The notes below the pieces were generated by a model. It was not told where the DNA came from. It saw only the letters and a list, made by a program, of their open reading frames with translations, and did no database searches. The translations under genes were made by a program, and so were the position numbers. 64,000 nucleotides of DNA. It comes from Bacteroidales bacterium (GTDB lineage: Bacteria; Bacteroidota; Bacteroidia; Bacteroidales; JAADJA01). Positions 58,917 through 64,000 of this stretch are shown here, in pieces. The stretch lies in assembly GCA_020052415.1 (NCBI GenBank), contig JAGVPB010000002.1, forward strand, positions 1 to 64,000. Reading direction: 5' to 3'. Within the stretch, counting starts at the first letter, position 1. Every line of letters begins with the position of its first letter.

Positions 58917-59903
58917 ATGAATACTCTGTATCCATTAAAGTTCAAGCCAATATTCAAAGATAAAATCTGGGGCGGACAAAAAATAAATACGGTTCTGAAA
59001 AAGCAATTTAAACCCCTGCCCAATTGTGGAGAAGTATGGGTGTTATCAGGGGTGGGAGAAAATCAATCGGTTGTCGAAAACGGATTTTTGGAAGGAAACG
59101 AGCTTAATGAACTCGTTGAGGTTTATCTCGGTGACCTTGTCGGAGACTCAATCTATGAAAAATTCGGTAATGAATTCCCGATACTGATTAAGTTTATTGA
59201 CGCCAACGACTGGCTGTCGGTACAGGTGCACCCTGACGACAAGCTGGCTCTGAAACGGCACAACTGTTCCGGGAAAACGGAGATGTGGTACATTCTCGAT
59301 GCGGAGGACGATTCAGAACTGATCTCAGGATTCAGGGTGAAAGTTGATAAGAATAGCTACCAGAAACATTTGAAAGACAAAACCCTTAAAAATATTATGA
59401 ATTTCGAAAAAGTACAAAAAGGTGATGTTTTTTATATTCCGGCGGGGAGAGTTCATGCTCTTGGCCCTGGTATTCTGCTTGCCGAGATACAGCAAACTTC
59501 GGATGTTACTTACCGGATATACGACTGGGACAGGATTGATAAAGCCGGGATGATGCGGGAACTGCATACTGAATTTGCATTGGATGCCCTCGATTTCAGC
59601 ATTCATGATAATTATAAAACGAAATATACTTCCAAACAAAATGAAACGGTAAAGCTTGTCGCTTCTCCCTATTTTACAACCGGTCTGATTGAATTAAACC
59701 GGGCTTTGCAAAAGGATTACAGTGAACTCGATTCATTTGTGGTTTATGTTTGCGCCGAAGGGTCGTTCGAATTGCATCATGAACAAATCAATTATCCCGT
59801 GAACCTGGGAGAAGCAATATTAATTCCGGCAATTATCGAAAAAGTTGATATTTTTCCACAACCCTCCGCAAAGATACTTGAGGTGTATATGATCCCGGAA
59901 TGA
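58917..59903 (+). CDS. manA: Mannose-6-phosphate isomerase, type I
   Basis: FKDKIWGGQKIN; LIKFIDANDWLSVQVHPDDKLA; FYIPAGRVHALGPGILLAEIQQTSDVTYRIYDWDR. Confidence 0.95.
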   Translation: MNTLYPLKFKPIFKDKIWGGQKINTVLKKQFKPLPNCGEVWVLSGVGENQSVVENGFLEGNELNELVEVYLGDLVGDSIYEKFGNEFPILIKFIDANDWLSVQVHPDDKLALKRHNCSGKTEMWYILDAEDDSELISGFRVKVDKNSYQKHLKDKTLKNIMNFEKVQKGDVFYIPAGRVHALGPGILLAEIQQTSDVTYRIYDWDRIDKAGMMRELHTEFALDALDFSIHDNYKTKYTSKQNETVKLVASPYFTTGLIELNRALQKDYSELDSFVVYVCAEGSFELHHEQINYPVNLGEAILIPAIIEKVDIFPQPSAKILEVYMIPE

Positions 59904-60085
59904 TTCGGCATGGTCTGACATTATTATTCGGCCCTGATATTATCATTCATACAACGAATTTAATAAATCACGTGTCTCGTTTGGAACAGTTTTAAATTAG
60001 GGTCGTCCCTGCGATTATTGCTTTGTTTTTATAATTTTGGCTTCTTAATTGTCAGGCTTTTGGTGAAATTTTTAAAAAAATTATA

Positions 60086-60607
60086 ATGAAAAACTTAATT
60101 TTTTCTTTATTGCCCTTTTGCATTCTTATTCAGATCACTGCGCAGGAAGGCAATAAGAATTACGGTAAAATTCCTGCTGTTGATATAAGGACAATGGATG
60201 GGAAGACTTTTAATACAGCGGATATCTCGAATGAGGGTAAACCTGTGATCATCACTTTTTGGGCTACCTGGTGCAAACCCTGCCTGAAAGAACATGAAGC
60301 CATTAATGATGTGTATGAGGAATGGGTGGAAGAAACCGGGTTGAAGTTATATGCCGTTTCGATTGATAATGCCCGTTCGAGCAAAAGTGTTATGCCTCTT
60401 GTAAACGGCAAAGGATGGACTTTTGATGTATTGCTGGATGAAAACGGCGATTTGAAACGGGCTTTAAATGTCAATATTCCTCCTCATACTTTTATTGCCG
60501 ATGAAAAAGGTAATATCCTGTGGCAGCATGTGGGTTATCTTGAAGGCGATGAACACGAATATGTGGAGATCGTTAAAAAGATTATCAAAGGTGAAAAAAT
60601 TGATTGA
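60086..60607 (+). CDS. TlpA-family thiol-disulfide oxidoreductase
   Basis: KPVIITFWATWCKPCLKEHEAIND (WCKPC); signal peptide. Confidence 0.93.
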   Translation: MKNLIFSLLPFCILIQITAQEGNKNYGKIPAVDIRTMDGKTFNTADISNEGKPVIITFWATWCKPCLKEHEAINDVYEEWVEETGLKLYAVSIDNARSSKSVMPLVNGKGWTFDVLLDENGDLKRALNVNIPPHTFIADEKGNILWQHVGYLEGDEHEYVEIVKKIIKGEKID

Positions 60608-60636
60608 CAGTTTCCAATTAACTAAACAAAGCTAAA

Positions 60637-62403
60637 TTGAAAAAGATATTTACTTCAGTTTTACTGTTCAATATCCTTTGGGCTTTACCCCTGGTCACTT
60701 TTTCACAGGATATTTTGAGTGGTGGTAAAGTTACCGGAAATGTTCAGGTTGATGCACAGGTTTACTCAGCGGATTCAATATTGGGAATATCCGATTCCAG
60801 TCTTAATTTTAAGAAATTCGGGATGAATGGATTTACAAATATCCTGTACTCAAATGGTGATTTTAATGCCGGTTTGCGTTTCGAAGGCTATTTAAATCCG
60901 ATGGTTGGTTTTGATCCGCGCTATGAAGGTGTTGGAATTCCTTACTGGTTCGCAAGCTATAAACTTGGAAAACTGGAAATGACTGCCGGCCACTTTTACG
61001 AGCAATTTGGCAGCGGCCTCGTACTGAGAAGCTGGGAAGAATGGACACTGGGTTACGACAATAATATTTATGGATTCAATGCAAAATTTTCACCGGTAAA
61101 AGGGATCATGATAAAAGGTTTGGCCGGAGTTCAAAGATATTTTTGGGAACCATATCAGACGAATAACAGGGGAATTGTAAAGGGCTTTGATGGTGATTTT
61201 TACATTAACGATATTTTTTCGGGATTGTCCGAAGCAAAAACAAAAATTACTCTGGGCGGAAGTTTTGTGAGCAGGTATGAACAACCCGCGGCCAAAAGCT
61301 TTTCACGCGATTCAGCATACATCACAGTTGATCACGGGGATACCATCAACTGGATTAAAGAAACTACTTACCAGTATGATCTGCCCTATAACGTTGGCTG
61401 CTGGGCAGCAAGAATGAACCTTGCCTCCGGTGGTTTTAATTTTTATGCCGAATATGCTGAAAAAGGAAATGATCCGAATGCCACAAACAACTGGATTTAC
61501 AAAAATGGAAAAGCGTTGTATTCAACTCTTTCATACTCTACAAAGGGCCTTGGCGTTTTTCTTTCGACCAAATGGATAGATAATATGAGCTTTAAATCCA
61601 AAATGAATGAATCCGGAAATCCGGCTATGCTCGACATAAATTACCTGCCTGCTATTTCAAAAGAACATGGCTATAGTTTGGCAACCATGTATCCTTACGG
61701 CACCAAACCCAACGGAGAAGCCGGATTTAAAGGGGAAGTGGTTTATACCATCCCAAAGAAAACAAAAATCGGAGGCGAGTATGGCACTACCCTATCTTTG
61801 AACTATTCATTCGCCAATTCAATAAAAAAGGAACAGACCTTAACCGGCATTCCAATTGATTCAACCGGGACAAATGGTTACCGTTCAAATTTCTTATCCA
61901 TCGGCGATCTTCCCTATTACAGGGACTTAAACTTTTTAATTGAGCGCAAATTCAGTTCAAAGGTTAAGGCCAAGCTTGCTTATTTCAATCAAACTTACAA
62001 CCTGCATGTGATTGAAGAGAATATCTTCGACGATGCAGTAATCGTTTATACCCATATTGTCGTTTTGGACCTGACTTATAAATTCACTTCAAAACACTCT
62101 TTAAAACTTGAGGCGCAGGGACTCTGGACAAAGGAAGATGATGGAGACTGGACTGCAGTTTCATTGGAATACAATGTATCGCCTGCCTGGTACCTTTCTG
62201 TTATGGATGAGTGGAATTACGGCAATCCTGATAACGATAAGCAAATCCACTATTACAATATTTCATTTGGCTATACACAAAAGTCCAACCGGATTTCGTT
62301 ACGCTACGGGCGTCAGCGTGAAGGGTTACTTTGTGTCGGGGGTGTTTGCAGGTATGTGCCCGCATCCACGGGTTTGACAATTACCCTTACCAGTACTTTT
62401 TAA
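60637..62403 (+). CDS. DUF6029-like predicted outer-membrane beta-barrel protein
   Basis: Signal peptide; alternating beta-strand pattern; C-terminus SLRYGRQREGLLCVGGVCRYVPASTGLTITLTSTF with terminal Phe. Confidence 0.75.
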   Translation: MKKIFTSVLLFNILWALPLVTFSQDILSGGKVTGNVQVDAQVYSADSILGISDSSLNFKKFGMNGFTNILYSNGDFNAGLRFEGYLNPMVGFDPRYEGVGIPYWFASYKLGKLEMTAGHFYEQFGSGLVLRSWEEWTLGYDNNIYGFNAKFSPVKGIMIKGLAGVQRYFWEPYQTNNRGIVKGFDGDFYINDIFSGLSEAKTKITLGGSFVSRYEQPAAKSFSRDSAYITVDHGDTINWIKETTYQYDLPYNVGCWAARMNLASGGFNFYAEYAEKGNDPNATNNWIYKNGKALYSTLSYSTKGLGVFLSTKWIDNMSFKSKMNESGNPAMLDINYLPAISKEHGYSLATMYPYGTKPNGEAGFKGEVVYTIPKKTKIGGEYGTTLSLNYSFANSIKKEQTLTGIPIDSTGTNGYRSNFLSIGDLPYYRDLNFLIERKFSSKVKAKLAYFNQTYNLHVIEENIFDDAVIVYTHIVVLDLTYKFTSKHSLKLEAQGLWTKEDDGDWTAVSLEYNVSPAWYLSVMDEWNYGNPDNDKQIHYYNISFGYTQKSNRISLRYGRQREGLLCVGGVCRYVPASTGLTITLTSTF

Positions 62404-62419
62404 TATGAAAGGAGATCTT

Positions 62420-63319
62420 ATGAAGCGTAAAATATCTTTTACTTTTTTATTCGCATGTTTATCGTCACTTCTGTGGATTTCCTGCGACAAAATTGATGAA
62501 CCGCTCATCATAGTTGCAGAGCAATTAACTACCGACGGATTTCTCGATACGCTGTATTTTATTGATTCGGTAAATGTCGGTGAAAAGCAGGTATTGCTCG
62601 AGGATTTTACCGGGCATAAATGCGTCAATTGCCCTGAAGCCGCCCTTGCAGCCCGTGACCTGGCTGAAACGCTCGACGGCAGGCTCATTATCTACAGCAT
62701 TCATGCAGGTTATTATGCCGAACCGGATGCGACCGGAGACTATACGGCTGATTTCAGGTGCCCAACAGGCGATCAGCTCAACAGTGATTTTATCATTCTT
62801 GCCAATCCTCTCGGGTTAATTGACCGGGTTAAATATAACGGCTCTGTCCTGATCGGTGCAGGGAACTGGGAAACCGTCGTGATGCTGGAACTGGATAAAC
62901 CCAACACAGTCAATTTAAAAGTGCGCAACATTTACTATCCGAACCTGAACAAGGTACAAACGGATGTGGTGACAAGATTTCTTTCGCAGGAAGCAGGCAT
63001 CTTTAAAATAGTAGTTTACGTTGCGGAAGATGGGATCATTTCCCCTCAAAAGAACAACAATCCCTCCATCGGCCCTTCACCCGACTGGTTCGATTACGAG
63101 CACCATAACATTCTTCGCGGAGCGATCAATTCCACTTATGGAAATGATATTTCGTCCGACGGAACCATAGTTGCAGGACAGGATTACCATAACCAGTTTA
63201 CTTTAGATATTGATACCGGCTGGGTCGCCTCTAATTGCAATATCATCGTATATGTAATAAGTGAGGAAACCGATGAAATCCTGCAGGTAGCCGAATTGGG
63301 GATCAGGACAGAGGAATAA
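62420..63319 (+). CDS. Omp28-like lipoprotein with thioredoxin-like CVNC motif
   Basis: Lipobox SSLLWISCDK; VLLEDFTGHKCVNCPEAALAARDLAETLDGRLIIYSIHAG. ATG at 62420 preferred. Confidence 0.8.
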   Translation: MKRKISFTFLFACLSSLLWISCDKIDEPLIIVAEQLTTDGFLDTLYFIDSVNVGEKQVLLEDFTGHKCVNCPEAALAARDLAETLDGRLIIYSIHAGYYAEPDATGDYTADFRCPTGDQLNSDFIILANPLGLIDRVKYNGSVLIGAGNWETVVMLELDKPNTVNLKVRNIYYPNLNKVQTDVVTRFLSQEAGIFKIVVYVAEDGIISPQKNNNPSIGPSPDWFDYEHHNILRGAINSTYGNDISSDGTIVAGQDYHNQFTLDIDTGWVASNCNIIVYVISEETDEILQVAELGIRTEE

Positions 63320-63321
63320 AC

Positions 63322-63352
63322 AAAAAAGGCATCCATCACGATGCCCCTTTAT
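63322..63352. terminator. Intrinsic terminator between convergent genes
   Basis: AAAAAAGGCATC-catcac-GATGCCCCTTTATTT. Confidence 0.75.
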
Positions 63353-63370
63353 TTGAAATTAATGCCGGTT

Positions 63371-64000
63371 TTAATAGAACATGTGCCGGTTATCAACCAA
63401 TTCGGCATTTACCTCCAGCGTTTTTGTATAGGAATTGTTATTCACTTTAGCCTTGAAATTACTGGTAAGCTGTTTTGCAAAAATATTTTTGTCGTCCGAT
63501 TCGGCAGGCTTTGTAATATTGTCAACAATAACTATAAAAGCCGCATTATTCCCTTTAATGGCTTTCGACATGATGTTGGGCTGCATGGTAAGCATCTTGG
63601 CCAGGACATTAGCCTCGTTTCCATAGCTGCCGATATTCCTTGAGTTAAATGTAATGTTATCGAGGGTATCAACCTTCGAATTTAATTTTTGGGCGATCAT
63701 TTCAATGCTTGAAGTGGAGCCTGCAATATCATTCATCTTTTTCACCATCAAATCTCCTTTAAGATCTTTAATGATCAGCGGCTCGAGTACATCTTTTAAT
63801 TCATTCATTTCAGGAATTCCCTTTTCTCTCACTTTAGTGACAACGGCAACAACATATTTATCTTCCATAGAGAACACCTGTGAAACGGAACCCGTTTTTA
63901 TTCCTTCCATGAACGACCATTGTATCACCGACCTGGGGTAATCGAGGCCGGCAATACGGTTGCCCATGATCTGTAAATAGGTTGCACTTAGCTTATTCAA
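63371..64000 (-). CDS. C-terminal part of a PpiD/SurA-like peptidylprolyl isomerase (truncated by window edge)
   Basis: SVIQWSFMEGIKTGSVSQVFSMEDKYVVAVVTKVREKGIPEMNELKDVLEPLI; PpiD-like tail. Confidence 0.75.
   Translation of the reverse strand: MNKLSATYLQIMGNRIAGLDYPRSVIQWSFMEGIKTGSVSQVFSMEDKYVVAVVTKVREKGIPEMNELKDVLEPLIIKDLKGDLMVKKMNDIAGSTSSIEMIAQKLNSKVDTLDNITFNSRNIGSYGNEANVLAKMLTMQPNIMSKAIKGNNAAFIVIVDNITKPAESDDKNIFAKQLTSNFKAKVNNNSYTKTLEVNAELVDNRHMFY

Overview
The window looks like a Bacteroidota chromosome segment. The evidence is a T9SS-type C-terminal sorting domain, TAnnTTTG promoter elements, DUF4290/DUF4476/DUF2795/DUF6029-like proteins and a caa3/A2-type oxidase operon; taxonomy is inferred. 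Gene blocks in order: SCO/cytochrome c oxidase/ctaB operon (0.4-6.2 kb); a T9SS cargo protein; a riboflavin operon with an FMN riboswitch (9.4-13.1 kb); housekeeping genes (PCMT, rnhB, purD, murA); a split saccharopine dehydrogenase pair (24.3-27.0 kb); typA; an accessory stretch (32.8-42.9 kb) with a class II Fic gene, beta-lactamase-like hydrolase, four-domain rhodanese plus DUF4395, a LytS/LytTR pair, a HigBA-like module and an unlisted arr (rifampin ADP-ribosyltransferase) remnant; pdxJ; a surface-polysaccharide operon (43.8-51.2 kb); der/era; an initiator tRNA; manA; and a TlpA/DUF6029/Omp28-like cluster. The main points for follow-up are: (1) intergenic degenerate short-period arrays (7, 8, 9, 10 and 14 nt), with the same 7-mer and 10-mer families recurring at separate loci in both orientations; (2) the truncated arr frame that continues in frame directly after the HigA-like antitoxin stop codon; (3) a Fic gene sitting between two diverged copies of a nuclease-like gene end, with an 11-bp palindrome over its promoter; (4) an inverted pair of 41-nt hairpin elements flanking typA; (5) a candidate outer-membrane thiol-redox cluster at 60-63.3 kb. 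No CRISPR array, prophage or intact transposase was seen. All family assignments come from reading motifs, without database searches.
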